A stretch of 64,000 nt of DNA from Luteipulveratus flavus. GTDB lineage: Bacteria > Actinomycetota > Actinomycetes > Actinomycetales > Dermatophilaceae. This document shows, piece after piece, positions 42,720-51,250 of this stretch. The notes under the pieces are model-generated. The model saw only the letters and a program-made list of their open reading frames with translations. It was not told the DNA's origin and did not search any database. A program made the translations under genes and the position numbers. The stretch is from assembly GCF_029080175.1 (NCBI RefSeq), contig NZ_JARFJC010000048.1; one strand, 5' to 3'. Numbering within the stretch: position 1 is the first letter of the stretch; each line of letters starts with the position of its first letter.

Positions 42720-43936
42720 GCCTGCGTGGTCTCCCTCGTCGTCCTGCTGGTGGTCGGGGTGCCGCTCGCCGCGACGGTCAGCTCGAAGCCGGACGGCTCA
42801 CGCTGACGCGTCACCAGGACCGCACCGGCCGCCGTCGCCCGCTCGCGCAGCCCGCGCAGACCGTTGCCGCCGCCGGAGGAGCCCTGGGCTCCCCGACCGT
42901 CGTCCGTGACGGTCACGCTGGTCGGCGTGAGCGTGATGATGCACTTCTGCGCGCGGCTGTGCCGCAGGATGTTGGTGATCGCCTCGCGCACCGTCCAGGC
43001 GAACAGCTCGCGCAGGTCGGTCGACACCTCGTCCGTCGCGCGCGGCACCTCGGCCCGGATTCCCGCGGCGGCCAGCACCTCCCGGGCCCGCGCCAGCTCA
43101 CCGGCGAGCGAGATCTCGCGGTAGCCCTCGACGGCGCGGCGCACGTCCGACAGCGCGTCGCGCGAGAGCCGCTCGAGGTCGGCGACCTCGGCACGAGCAC
43201 GCACCGGGTCGGCGTCCAGCAGCCGGCCGGCCAGCTCGGCCTTGACGGTGATGACGGTCAGGGAGTGCCCGAGGATGTCGTGCAGGTCGCGGGCCATTCG
43301 GTTGCGCTCGTCCTGGACGGCGAGCCGGGCGTTCTCGCGCCGGACCTCGACCAGCGCCCGCTGCCGACGGGCGGCGAGCATGGCCCCGGAGACGGCGATC
43401 ATCGCCAGCAGGATCGAGCCGCCCAGGGAGGCGTCGCGCTCCCAGCCGGTGTAGAGCCAGGCGAGCAGCTCGTACGCCACGATCAGGCCCACCCCGACGG
43501 CGAGCGCGATCCAGAGCCGGAAGGTCCAGCAGCCCGCCACGGCGAGGAAGACCCAGGTCGCCGTACCGTCCTGGCCGACCACCAGGGTGCAGGCGAGCGC
43601 CGTCACGACCAGCAGCGCGTACCAGGCGAGGTGTCGCAGGCGGTTCAGCCCGCTCGTCGGCCGGGCCCCGAACGAACCCGTCCGCGCGGCGTTGAAGTGC
43701 AGCAGGTAGACGGCACCGAAGGCGATGGTGAGGGCCACACCGGCGACGCCGCGGACGTGGTTCGGCAGCTGCCACGCCGTCGCGATCGGCGTGGCCAGGA
43801 AGACCAGCCAGACACCGGCGAAGAGGGCGGAGACGACCAGCCCCGACATCCCGCGCTCCTCGCCCTCCGGCGCGGCCGCGTCGGCGTCGTCCGGCACGGT
43901 CGCGAACCATGCCGGACGACGATCAGTGGCGCTCAT
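42716..43936 (-). CDS. DesK-type sensor histidine kinase
   Basis: About 406 aa. Five or six N-terminal helices (about 30-180) with very short loops are followed by HisKA_3 (RNRMARDLHDILGHSLT, with the phospho-His in DLHD) and a HATPase ending NGLRGLRERATAAGAVL. Such intramembrane-sensing kinases typically pair with ABC transporters. Start uncertain: ATG 43936 is used; GTG 43945 is equally spaced from GAGG. 25 bases separate it from the permease gene. Confidence 0.9.
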   Translation of the reverse strand: MSATDRRPAWFATVPDDADAAAPEGEERGMSGLVVSALFAGVWLVFLATPIATAWQLPNHVRGVAGVALTIAFGAVYLLHFNAARTGSFGARPTSGLNRLRHLAWYALLVVTALACTLVVGQDGTATWVFLAVAGCWTFRLWIALAVGVGLIVAYELLAWLYTGWERDASLGGSILLAMIAVSGAMLAARRQRALVEVRRENARLAVQDERNRMARDLHDILGHSLTVITVKAELAGRLLDADPVRARAEVADLERLSRDALSDVRRAVEGYREISLAGELARAREVLAAAGIRAEVPRATDEVSTDLRELFAWTVREAITNILRHSRAQKCIITLTPTSVTVTDDGRGAQGSSGGGNGLRGLRERATAAGAVLVTRQREPSGFELTVAASGTPTTSRTTRETTQA

Positions 43937-43961
43937 GGCGCCCACTCTGGCACCTCGGCGC

Positions 43962-44762
43962 TCAGACCCGACGGGTGTCCCGGCGGAACCGCCACACCGC
44001 GCCGCCGACGAAGATCGTGAGCCAGACCACGATGTTCAGCGCCCACTGCCACGCCTGCACGCCCTCGGCGGTCAGCGGCAGGTGGGCCATCATGCTGACA
44101 CCCCACATCGGCGTGAGCTGGGCGACGTGCTGCATCGTGCTCCCCATCGCGGGATAGGGGTAGAAGATGCCACCGCCGAAAGCCAGGAAGGCCATCAGCG
44201 GACCGATCACCTGCATGGCGTTCTCGGTGGGGAGCAGGTACCCCATGAACAGCCCGAACGCCGCGAACATCAGCGCGCCCGCCCACACGAGCACTGCCGA
44301 GGTGATCCAGGCGCTGCCCGGCATCTCGGCCTTGCCCGTCTGCCCCACCGCGTACACCAGCGCGACGGGCAGCAGGCCGAGCACCATGGCCGCGACGACC
44401 TTGACCGTGATGTAGGCGAAGCCGCTCAGCGGGGTCAGCCGCAGCTGCCGCGACCAGCCCTGTGAGCGCTCGACCGACACCGAGGCGGCGGCCGACGTGG
44501 TCGCGACCATGGCGCCGTACAGCGCGAAGGAGATGACGGAGTACGCGGCGTAGTTGCCGGCGCCCAGCCGGTCGTCGCCGTACTCGGCGTTGCCGAAGGC
44601 GAAGTAGAACGCGACCGGCATCAGGAGGGTGAAGATCATCGTGCGCCGGTTGCGCAGGACCCGGCGCAGCTCGATGCGCAGGAGGGTGACGTTGAGACCG
44701 CCCCGCGGCGGCACGGTCCGGGACGCCGCGTCGATGCGGTTCTCGGGGGTGAGGGTCGTCAT
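43962..44762 (-). CDS. ABC-2 type transporter permease
   Basis: About 266 aa with six membrane helices of the ABC-2 family; the N-terminal LLRIELRRVLRNRRTMIFTLL is the usual amphipathic/first-helix entry. SLGWSRQLRLTPLSGF-like VERSQGWSRQLRLTPL marks the coupling loop. It starts 3 bases after the ATPase gene. The pair should form a small export system, substrate unknown (linearmycin/daunorubicin-type exporters have this layout). Confidence 0.9.
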   Translation of the reverse strand: MTTLTPENRIDAASRTVPPRGGLNVTLLRIELRRVLRNRRTMIFTLLMPVAFYFAFGNAEYGDDRLGAGNYAAYSVISFALYGAMVATTSAAASVSVERSQGWSRQLRLTPLSGFAYITVKVVAAMVLGLLPVALVYAVGQTGKAEMPGSAWITSAVLVWAGALMFAAFGLFMGYLLPTENAMQVIGPLMAFLAFGGGIFYPYPAMGSTMQHVAQLTPMWGVSMMAHLPLTAEGVQAWQWALNIVVWLTIFVGGAVWRFRRDTRRV

Positions 44763-44765
44763 CGG

Positions 44766-45710
44766 TCAGGCTCCTTCGGCGTCGCGGCCGGTCAGGGCGA
44801 TGAACGCCTCTTCCAGGCCGTGGGCGGTGATCTCGAGGTCGTGGGCGCCGGTGCGGGTGAGCAGATGGCGGGCCACCGCGTCGGAGTCGGTGGTGTGCAC
44901 CAGGACCGACTCCCCGCGCAGCTCCAGGCCCTGGACGCCGGGCACGGCCCGCAGCTCCGACTCGTCGAGCGAGGGCACGGTCGCCCGTACGGTGCGGCCG
45001 GCGCTGCGGGCCTTGATCTGCGCGGCGGTGCCGTCCGCGACGATCTCGCCATCGCGGACGAGCACGATGCGGTCGGCGTACTGGTCCGCCTCCTCCAGGT
45101 AGTGGGTGGCGAAGAGCACGGTGCGTCCGCGGGCTGCGTCGGCCCGGATCGCCGACCAGAAGTCGCGCCGCCCGGTGACGTCCATCCCCGTCGTCGGCTC
45201 GTCCAGGATGATCAGCGCCGGGTCGGACATCAGCGCCATCGCGAACCGGAGCCGCTGCTGCTGGCCGCCGGAGCAGGTGCCGACCCGCTGCTTGGCGATG
45301 TCGGCGATCCCGGCCCGGTCCAGCACCTCGCCCACGGTGCGGGAGTGGCTGAACAGCGACCCGGTCAGCTCGACGGTCTCGGCGACCGTGAGGTCCTTCA
45401 GCAAGCCACCGGTCTGCATCACCGCCGACACGAGCCCGCGCTCGATCGCGCGGCGCGGCGCCATCCCGAAGACCTCCACTTCCCCCGCGTCGGGTCGGGT
45501 GAGCCCGAGCACCATGTCGATGGTCGTGGTCTTGCCAGCCCCGTTGGGGCCGAGGAAGGCCACGATCTCCCCCGGCTCGACCCGCAGATCGATCCCCCGG
45601 ACGGCGTGCACGCTCCCGAAGGACCGGTGCACACCGTCCAGCCGGATCGCTGCGGCCGGGCCGCTCTCCCCTGATTCGTGGCCCGTCGCCACGGACACCT
45701 CTGTCGTCAT
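44766..45710 (-). CDS. ABC-2 exporter ATPase
   Basis: About 314 aa. Walker A GPNGAGKTT, signature CSGGQQQRLRFAMAL, Walker B ALIILDEPTTGMDV and the His loop LFATHYLEEAD are intact; the DRA-type C-terminal extension (about 220-314) is of the DrrA/LnrL kind. The signature is CSGGQ rather than LSGGQ. It is the first gene of the exporter/two-component operon. A large inverted repeat lies in the 155 bases upstream. Confidence 0.92.
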   Translation of the reverse strand: MTTEVSVATGHESGESGPAAAIRLDGVHRSFGSVHAVRGIDLRVEPGEIVAFLGPNGAGKTTTIDMVLGLTRPDAGEVEVFGMAPRRAIERGLVSAVMQTGGLLKDLTVAETVELTGSLFSHSRTVGEVLDRAGIADIAKQRVGTCSGGQQQRLRFAMALMSDPALIILDEPTTGMDVTGRRDFWSAIRADAARGRTVLFATHYLEEADQYADRIVLVRDGEIVADGTAAQIKARSAGRTVRATVPSLDESELRAVPGVQGLELRGESVLVHTTDSDAVARHLLTRTGAHDLEITAHGLEEAFIALTGRDAEGA

Positions 45711-45754
45711 GCCGCCACTTTGGCGCGGGCGAGGACCCTCGACCCCACACGCGC

Positions 45755-45845
45755 GTCACGGCGTACGCGTGACATCCGTCATCGTCGGCGGGCCGCCTGC
45801 GGGCGGCACCGCTGCCGACGACAGGGAGCGCGCGTACGCCGTGAC
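45755..45845. repeat. Nested inverted repeat between exporter operon and protease gene
   Basis: Outer arms of 15 bases (45755-45769, GTCACGGCGTACGCG, and 45831-45845, its exact complement). Inside lies a second hairpin, TCGTCGGC...GCCGACGA (45782-45821), with an inner GCCGCC/GGGCGGC. The inner one is a likely terminator of the protease gene. The outer arms look like a repeated operator. Confidence 0.75.
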
Positions 45846-45865
45846 GTCGAGCGAGCGGTCCGGCG

Positions 45866-47035
45866 TCAGCTCGTGGCGAGCGTCAGGCCGTACGCGGAGA
45901 GGATCTCTCCCACCGGCTGGAAGTAGGTCTGGTTCTCCTGCCCGTAGACCTGCAGGCAGCGGCCGTTGATCATCGCCCCGCCGCTGGTCACGCCCTGGGC
46001 GTAGTTGCCGACCATCCACGGCCCGCCGGAGTCACCGCCCTCGGTGCAGGCGCTGGCGCGGGTCAGCCCGGACACGACGTCACCGCCGCCGTAGTTGACC
46101 TGCTGGTTCTTGGCGCGCACGTACCCGCAGGTCCACCCGGTGGTGCGGCCGGACTTGCAGATGGCCGAGCCCACCGCGGCGTTCGAGGACCCCTTCACCG
46201 CGCGGACCGACCCGTTGTACAGGTCCACCGCGCCGACGCCGGTCCAGCTGGAGGTCAGCGAGGAGTAGGCGTAGTCGTTGCCCGGGAAGGAGTACGCCTG
46301 CGTCCGGCCGAGGGTGATGCCGTTGCGGGTGAAGGTGGGGTAACCCTCGCCGCAGTGGCCCGCGGTGATGAAGACCGGCGTCGAGCCGCGCCGGGCGTTG
46401 AAGCCGAGCGAGCACACGTAACCGTTGAACGCGATCTGCTGCCCTCCGTAGACGTTGGCCTGCGGGCTGATCCGGGCGGTGGTGCCGACCACCTTCACAC
46501 CACCGAGGCCGCGCAGGGCGGTGCGGGTCCGGGCGACGTCGGCCGCGGGGACGGTGACCGTGACGGTGTTGGCGACCACATCGGTCCCGAGCGCCGAGAA
46601 GCCGGTTCCGAGGCGGCTGCGGACGGTGCGCTGGGTCGCGTCGAGCTGCTGGGTCGACCGCGTGACGACGCGGGCGACGGCACCCTGGGACCGGACCGAT
46701 CCGGCGTCCGCGGTCCTCACCACGGTGACGACGAGGCGACCCTGCCCGTCCAGGTAGGAGCCGCCGGTGCGCGAGGACCCGAGGCCGGACTCCATCCGTG
46801 CGCCCTGGGCGGTCTGGCGAGGCTCGGCGGCGACCCGGGCGCGCGCGGCGGCGAGGCTGATGCCGCGGTCCTTTGCCAAGAACCGGGCGGTCATCTCGGT
46901 GGCGTCCCCGCTGCCCTGTACGCTTCGTGGCGCCGGATGATCCGCGGCGCCGGCGCCGGGTGCGGCGGCCAACGAGGTCACGAGCAGTCCTGCAGCGGCA
47001 ACAGCAGTGGCAAGCTTCGAGGTCTGAGCATTCAT
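45866..47035 (-). CDS. Secreted S1-family serine protease with prodomain (streptogrisin-like)
   Basis: About 389 aa: a Sec signal (about 1-30, cleavage near AGA-AD), an alpha-lytic-type prodomain (about 40-185) and a chymotrypsin-fold domain from about 190. The catalytic triad is His227 (TAGHCGEG), Asp254 (GNDYAYS) and Ser336 (EGGDSGGPW). Three likely disulfides are 208-228, 293-303 and 330-360. The enzyme would be secreted as a zymogen and matured by autoprocessing. Start at 47035 with AGGAG 7 bases upstream. Probably scavenges extracellular protein. Confidence 0.93.
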   Translation of the reverse strand: MNAQTSKLATAVAAAGLLVTSLAAAPGAGAADHPAPRSVQGSGDATEMTARFLAKDRGISLAAARARVAAEPRQTAQGARMESGLGSSRTGGSYLDGQGRLVVTVVRTADAGSVRSQGAVARVVTRSTQQLDATQRTVRSRLGTGFSALGTDVVANTVTVTVPAADVARTRTALRGLGGVKVVGTTARISPQANVYGGQQIAFNGYVCSLGFNARRGSTPVFITAGHCGEGYPTFTRNGITLGRTQAYSFPGNDYAYSSLTSSWTGVGAVDLYNGSVRAVKGSSNAAVGSAICKSGRTTGWTCGYVRAKNQQVNYGGGDVVSGLTRASACTEGGDSGGPWMVGNYAQGVTSGGAMINGRCLQVYGQENQTYFQPVGEILSAYGLTLATS

Positions 47036-47190
47036 GCCTGATCTCCTGCGTGCGAGGGGCCACGGGGTACGGGCCCCGGTGGCAGGACCGTAGGCGTGAT
47101 TCGGGCTGCACCGGCCCAAGGTGAGTCCCGGGATCGGCCACGCAGCGGTCAAGAGTTGGTCAGGCCCCTCCGGCTGACTACCCTCTGCGC

Positions 47191-47526
47191 GTGCCTCCGC
47201 AGTCAGCGCCGCAGCCGTCCGCCCCCAAGCCGTCCGTCCGTACGAGCGCCGTACGCAGCCGGATCGAGCACGCGAGCCACCCCGTCCTGCAACGGCTGGC
47301 CCGGCTGCCCCGGTTCACTCCCCTGGTCCTGTTCGTGGTGCTCGCCGTGCTCGGCGCGGTGCTGCGCGGCTGGGTCGGCGCGGTGTGCTTCGGCGTCCTG
47401 ACCGTGCTCGTCGCCTGGCTGCTCTACCTCAGCTGGCCGCGGCTGGGGAGCCTGGAGCGGCTGATGCGGCTCGCCCTGCTGCTGCTGACCGCGGTGCTGA
47501 CCCTGGTGACGGCCCTCCCTCGCTGA
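47191..47526 (+). CDS. DUF6703-like small membrane protein
   Basis: About 111 aa. A Pro/Ser-rich N-terminus is followed by IEHASHPVLQRLARLPRF and three close hydrophobic helices (about 48-108), the pattern of the DUF6703 family. GTG start with TACCCT 6 bases before, thus probably leaderless. It ends 9 bases before the znuA promoter. No function is known. Confidence 0.75.
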   Translation: MPPQSAPQPSAPKPSVRTSAVRSRIEHASHPVLQRLARLPRFTPLVLFVVLAVLGAVLRGWVGAVCFGVLTVLVAWLLYLSWPRLGSLERLMRLALLLLTAVLTLVTALPR

Positions 47527-47534
47527 GCCTTCTT

Positions 47535-47572
47535 TTGACAATCGTTCTCAGTTGAGTTGAGAATGGTTGTCA
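47535..47572 (+). promoter_or_regulatory. Double Zur box over the znuA promoter
   Basis: TGACAATCGTTCTCA (47536-47550) and the inverted TGAGAATGGTTGTCA (47558-47572) are two Fur/Zur-type operators, each with TGA...TCA ends. They cover a -35 TTGACA (47535-47540) and a -10 GAGAAT (47559-47564, 18-base spacer). Transcription would begin at about 47572, the A of the znuA ATG. Confidence 0.88.
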
Positions 47573-48519
47573 TGAACTCACGTGTCGCCGCCACCGCCGC
47601 AGCCGCCCTGCTCGCCCCCCTCGCGCTGTCGGCCTGCGGCGACGACGAGGCGTCGGCCTCCTCCGGGATGGACGTCGTGACCTCCTTCTACCCGCTGCAG
47701 CTGGCCGTCCAGCAGATCGGCGGCAGTCACGTGACGGTCACCGACCTGACGAAGCCGGGCACCGAGCCCCACGACCTGGAGCTGTCACCCAAGGACGTCG
47801 CGAAGGTCAGCAAGGCCGACCTGCTCGTCTACCAGAAGGGCATCTCGGGCGCCGTCGACCAGACCGCGCGGAACCAGGCCGGGGACCGGGCGTACGACGT
47901 GTCGGGCGCAGCTCACCTGGACCTGCACCTCGAGGAGGGCGTCGGCGAGGAGGACCACGCCGGCGAGGGCGAGGAGGCGCACGACCACGACCACGGGGGC
48001 ACCGACCCGCACTTCTGGCTGGACCCGGTGCGCTACCAGGGCGTCGCGAGCGCCGTCGCGGAACGGCTGAGCAAGGCCGACCCGGAGCACCGGGCCGACT
48101 ACGCCGCGGGGCTGAAGTCCTTCAACGCCCGGCTCGGCACGCTGTCGACCGAGCTGACCACCGGCCTGCGCTCCTGCGCCCAGAAGAACCTGGTCACCAG
48201 CCACGCGGCGTTCGGCTATCTCGCCGCCCGCACCGGACTGCACCAGGTGCCCATCGCCGGCCTCTCCCCCGAGTCCGAGCCGGACGCCGCCCACCTCGCC
48301 GCCGTCGCGCGCTACACCAAGCAGCACGGCATCCGTACGATCTACACCGAGACCCTCGGCTCACCCGAGTTCGCCAGGACCGTGGCCCGCAGCACCGGCG
48401 CCACCACGGCGGTGCTCGACCCGGTCGAAGGGATCACCGACTCCTCCGCCGGCAAGGACTACTTCGAGGTCATGCGGTCCAACCTGGCGACCTTGAAGAA
48501 GGGCCAGGCGTGCACATGA
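47572..48519 (+). CDS. znuA: Zinc ABC transporter substrate-binding lipoprotein
   Basis: About 315 aa. Lipobox LSAC at residues 19-22, then an A-I metal-binding fold. Zinc ligands are His67 (TEPHDLE), His147 (DPHFWLD) and His in TSHAAFGYL. Between them is an acidic His-rich loop (about 121-141: EEDHAGEGEEAHDHDH), typical of zinc- rather than manganese-specific members. The gene begins at the promoter itself (probably leaderless) and is controlled by Zur. ATGA overlap with znuC. Confidence 0.94.
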   Translation: MNSRVAATAAAALLAPLALSACGDDEASASSGMDVVTSFYPLQLAVQQIGGSHVTVTDLTKPGTEPHDLELSPKDVAKVSKADLLVYQKGISGAVDQTARNQAGDRAYDVSGAAHLDLHLEEGVGEEDHAGEGEEAHDHDHGGTDPHFWLDPVRYQGVASAVAERLSKADPEHRADYAAGLKSFNARLGTLSTELTTGLRSCAQKNLVTSHAAFGYLAARTGLHQVPIAGLSPESEPDAAHLAAVARYTKQHGIRTIYTETLGSPEFARTVARSTGATTAVLDPVEGITDSSAGKDYFEVMRSNLATLKKGQACT

Positions 48520-49346
48520 GCGGCTCATCGTCCGGCTCGGGGATCCTGCAGCTGCAGGGCGCCTCGTTCGGGTACGCCGACCGCGCCGTCGTCCGGGGCG
48601 TCGACCTGGACGTCGAGCCCGGCGAGGTCGTCGCGCTGCTCGGCCCGAACGGCTCGGGCAAGTCGACCCTGGTGCGCGGCCTGCTCGGCCTCAACGAGCA
48701 CCTGGGCGGCTCGGTCCGCCTGTTCGGCACCGAGGTGGAGCGGCTGCGCGACCGCTACCGCCTCGGGTACGTCCCCCAGCGGCACACGCTGTCGGCGTCC
48801 GTGCGTGCCACTGTCGAGGAGATCGTCGCCATCGGCCGGCTGCCGCACCAGGGCTGGTTCGCCCGCCGCAGCCGCGCGGACCAGCAGATCGTGCGGGAGA
48901 GCCTGGAGCTGGTCGGGCTGTCCGACCGCGCCCAGGAGGACGTCTCCACCCTCTCCGGCGGCCAGCAGCGACGGGTGCTCATCGCCCGCGCCCTCGCGGC
49001 CCAGCCGGACGTGCTGATCATGGACGAGCCCACCGCCGGGATCGACGAGGCGAGCCAGTACGTCCTCGCCGACGTGCTGCATCGGCTCGTCGCGCGAGGC
49101 ACGACCATGCTCATCGTCACCCACGAGCTCGCCGCGCTGCGCGACGTCGTCAGTCGCATCGTCGTGCTCACCAGCGGCCGCGTGATCTTCGACGGCACCC
49201 CGGCGGCGTACGCCGAGCGCCGCGCCGCGGACGAGCTGGCCCACACCCACGGCGGCCACCACCACGACGACGAGCTGCCCGCCTGTCGACCGACCCCGAC
49301 CGGCGCCCACGGACCCGTCGACCACCTGGGAGCGCCCGATGCTTGA
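48516..49346 (+). CDS. znuC: Zinc ABC transporter ATPase
   Basis: About 276 aa. Walker A GPNGSGKST, signature LSGGQQRRVLIAR, Walker B VLIMDEPTAGIDE and the His loop IVTHELAAL are present. The end carries HTHGGHHHDDEL, a His-rich tail unusual in an ATPase and suggestive of zinc sensing or buffering. ATG 48516 overlaps znuA, and the end overlaps znuB by 8 bases. Confidence 0.94.
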   Translation: MSGSSSGSGILQLQGASFGYADRAVVRGVDLDVEPGEVVALLGPNGSGKSTLVRGLLGLNEHLGGSVRLFGTEVERLRDRYRLGYVPQRHTLSASVRATVEEIVAIGRLPHQGWFARRSRADQQIVRESLELVGLSDRAQEDVSTLSGGQQRRVLIARALAAQPDVLIMDEPTAGIDEASQYVLADVLHRLVARGTTMLIVTHELAALRDVVSRIVVLTSGRVIFDGTPAAYAERRAADELAHTHGGHHHDDELPACRPTPTGAHGPVDHLGAPDA

Positions 49347-50331
49347 CCTGCTCTCGTACGACTTCATGCAGCGCGCGCTGATCGCGGCGCTCCTCGTCGG
49401 CCTCGCCGCGCCGATGGTCGGCATCTTCCTGGTGCAGCGGCGGCTGTCGCTGATCGGGGACGGTATGGGTCACGTGTCCCTCGCCGGTGTGGCCGTCGGC
49501 CTCTTCACGGGTAACCAGCCCGTCGCCACGGCACTGATCTTCGCCGTCGCGGCCGCCGTGCTGATCGAGGTCGTGCGGGCGCGCGGGAACACCAGCGGCG
49601 ACGTCGCGCTGGCCATCATGTTCTACGGCGGCATCGCCGTCGGCGTCGTGCTCATCAGCAAGGCCGACACCGGTACGCCCACCAACCTGGACTCCTACCT
49701 CTTCGGTGCCATCACCACCACGAGCAGGGGCGACGTCTGGACGTTCGCGGTGCTGGCCGCGGTCATCGTGGTCACCACCTGGGTGCTGCGCCCCCGGCTG
49801 TTCGCGGTCGCCAACGACGAGGAGTACGCCCGCGCCACCGGGATGCGGGTCACGGCGCTCAACATCGCGCTCGCCGTCCTCACCGCGATCACCGTGGTGG
49901 TGTCGATGCGTGTCGTGGGCCTGCTGCTGATCAGCGCGCTGATGATCGTGCCGAACGCCGCGTCGCAGCTGCTGACCGGCAGCTTCCGGGCGGCGCTGCG
50001 CCTGGCGGTCGTGCTGGGCGTCGTCGCCAGCGTCGGAGGAGTCGCGACGTCGTACTACGCCGACACCCCGTCCGGCGGGACCATCGTGATCCTCACGATC
50101 GTGTTCTTCGTGCTCGCGTCCGTCCTCAGCGGGATGCTGGCGCGGCGACGCGGTCGCCGGCAGGAGCACCTGGACGAGCACGACCACGAGCACGGTGCCG
50201 GGTGCGGCCACCCGGCGATCCGGCACGGCGACCACGTCGACTACCTGCACGACGGCGAGCGCCATGCCGCGCACGCCGACCACTGGGACGAGCACCACAT
50301 CGTCGCCGCCGGCCAGAAGGAGGAGCGATGA
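49339..50331 (+). CDS. znuB: Zinc ABC transporter permease with His-rich tail
   Basis: About 330 aa. Seven to nine helices of the ABC-3 family (LSLIGDGMGHVSLAGVA; GTPTNLDSYLFGAI). The C-terminus (about 272-330) is a cytoplasmic His/Asp-rich tail with HLDEHDHEHGAGCGH and HADHWDEHH, about 14 His in 60 residues. It may collect zinc after transport or inhibit transport when loaded. It overlaps znuC by 8 bases and zur by ATGA. Confidence 0.94.
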   Translation: MLDLLSYDFMQRALIAALLVGLAAPMVGIFLVQRRLSLIGDGMGHVSLAGVAVGLFTGNQPVATALIFAVAAAVLIEVVRARGNTSGDVALAIMFYGGIAVGVVLISKADTGTPTNLDSYLFGAITTTSRGDVWTFAVLAAVIVVTTWVLRPRLFAVANDEEYARATGMRVTALNIALAVLTAITVVVSMRVVGLLLISALMIVPNAASQLLTGSFRAALRLAVVLGVVASVGGVATSYYADTPSGGTIVILTIVFFVLASVLSGMLARRRGRRQEHLDEHDHEHGAGCGHPAIRHGDHVDYLHDGERHAAHADHWDEHHIVAAGQKEER

Positions 50332-50738
50332 CCACCCGCACCGACGACACCAGCCGCTCACGCCGCCCGACCCGCCAGCGGTCGGCCGTGACCGGGCTGC
50401 TGTCCGAGCTGGACGACTTCACCTCGGCCCAGGACCTGCACGCCCAGCTGCGCTCGCAGGGCGACTCGGTCGGCCTGGCCACCGTCTACCGGACGCTGCA
50501 GTCGATGGCCGCCGACGGTGAGGTCGACGTGCTGCGCACCGACGACGGGGAGGCGGTCTACCGGCAGTGCAGCACCGGGCACCACCACCACCTGGTGTGC
50601 CGCTCCTGCGGGTCGACGGTCGAGGTCGAGGGCCCTGCCGTCGAGCGCTGGGCCGAGGCGATCAGCGCCGAGCACGGGTTCGTCGACGTCACCCACACCG
50701 TCGAGATCTTCGGTACCTGCCGCGACTGCCAGTCCTGA
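50328..50738 (+). CDS. zur: Zinc uptake regulator, Fur family
   Basis: About 136 aa. Winged helix (QDLHAQLRSQGDSVGLATVYR), the metal site CSTGHHHHLVCRSCGSTVEV and the C-terminal CRDC pair. Zinc binding gives repression of znuACB-zur through the double operator at 47535. ATGA coupling to znuB makes repressor and importer one unit with negative feedback. Confidence 0.94.
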   Translation: MTTRTDDTSRSRRPTRQRSAVTGLLSELDDFTSAQDLHAQLRSQGDSVGLATVYRTLQSMAADGEVDVLRTDDGEAVYRQCSTGHHHHLVCRSCGSTVEVEGPAVERWAEAISAEHGFVDVTHTVEIFGTCRDCQS

Positions 50739-50840
50739 TCGGCTGCGCCCGGGCCGGCCCTGGCCTGGCACCTCGGGAGCCGTCACGGAAGGTGCGTGGC
50801 CGGCCATTGCTGTGACTCGCTGGACCGCTAGCCTCGGGTC

Positions 50841-51215
50841 GTGCGTGCGAGCCGCTCCGAAACAGCCACCGCGACAACACTTCTGGCCATCGGCGCGTTC
50901 CAGGTGGCCCTCGCCGGCGGTGCACCGTGGGGCCGAGCGTCGTACGGCGGGGCGCACCAGGGCGTTCTCCCGACTCGCCTCCGCATGGTGAGCGGCGTCG
51001 CCGCGCTGGGGTACGGCACGGGCGCAGCCCTCATCGTCAGCGGCGCCGGCTCGCCGCGATCCCGAGTCATCGCCTTCACCGGCCTGAGCGTCCTGATGGG
51101 CATCGGGTCAGCGACCAACGCCGCGTCGCGGTCTCCGATCGAGCGCGCCGTCTGGACGCCGGTGTCGGCGGCGGCGGCCGGACTCGCCTGGCGGTCACGC
51201 ACCACCCGGGCCTGA
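50841..51215 (+). CDS. Small hypothetical membrane protein
   Basis: About 124 aa with four hydrophobic segments (about 11-28, 47-66, 76-92, 103-118). GAPWGRASYGGAHQGVLPTRLR is the one motif-like stretch; I recall similar short actinobacterial membrane proteins but no family name. GTG start with TAGCCT 6 bases before (leaderless). The end is 35 bases before the convergent uppS. Confidence 0.7.
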   Translation: MRASRSETATATTLLAIGAFQVALAGGAPWGRASYGGAHQGVLPTRLRMVSGVAALGYGTGAALIVSGAGSPRSRVIAFTGLSVLMGIGSATNAASRSPIERAVWTPVSAAAAGLAWRSRTTRA

Positions 51216-51250
51216 GCGTCGGTCGCACCCACCGCCAGACGGCGCAGTGC

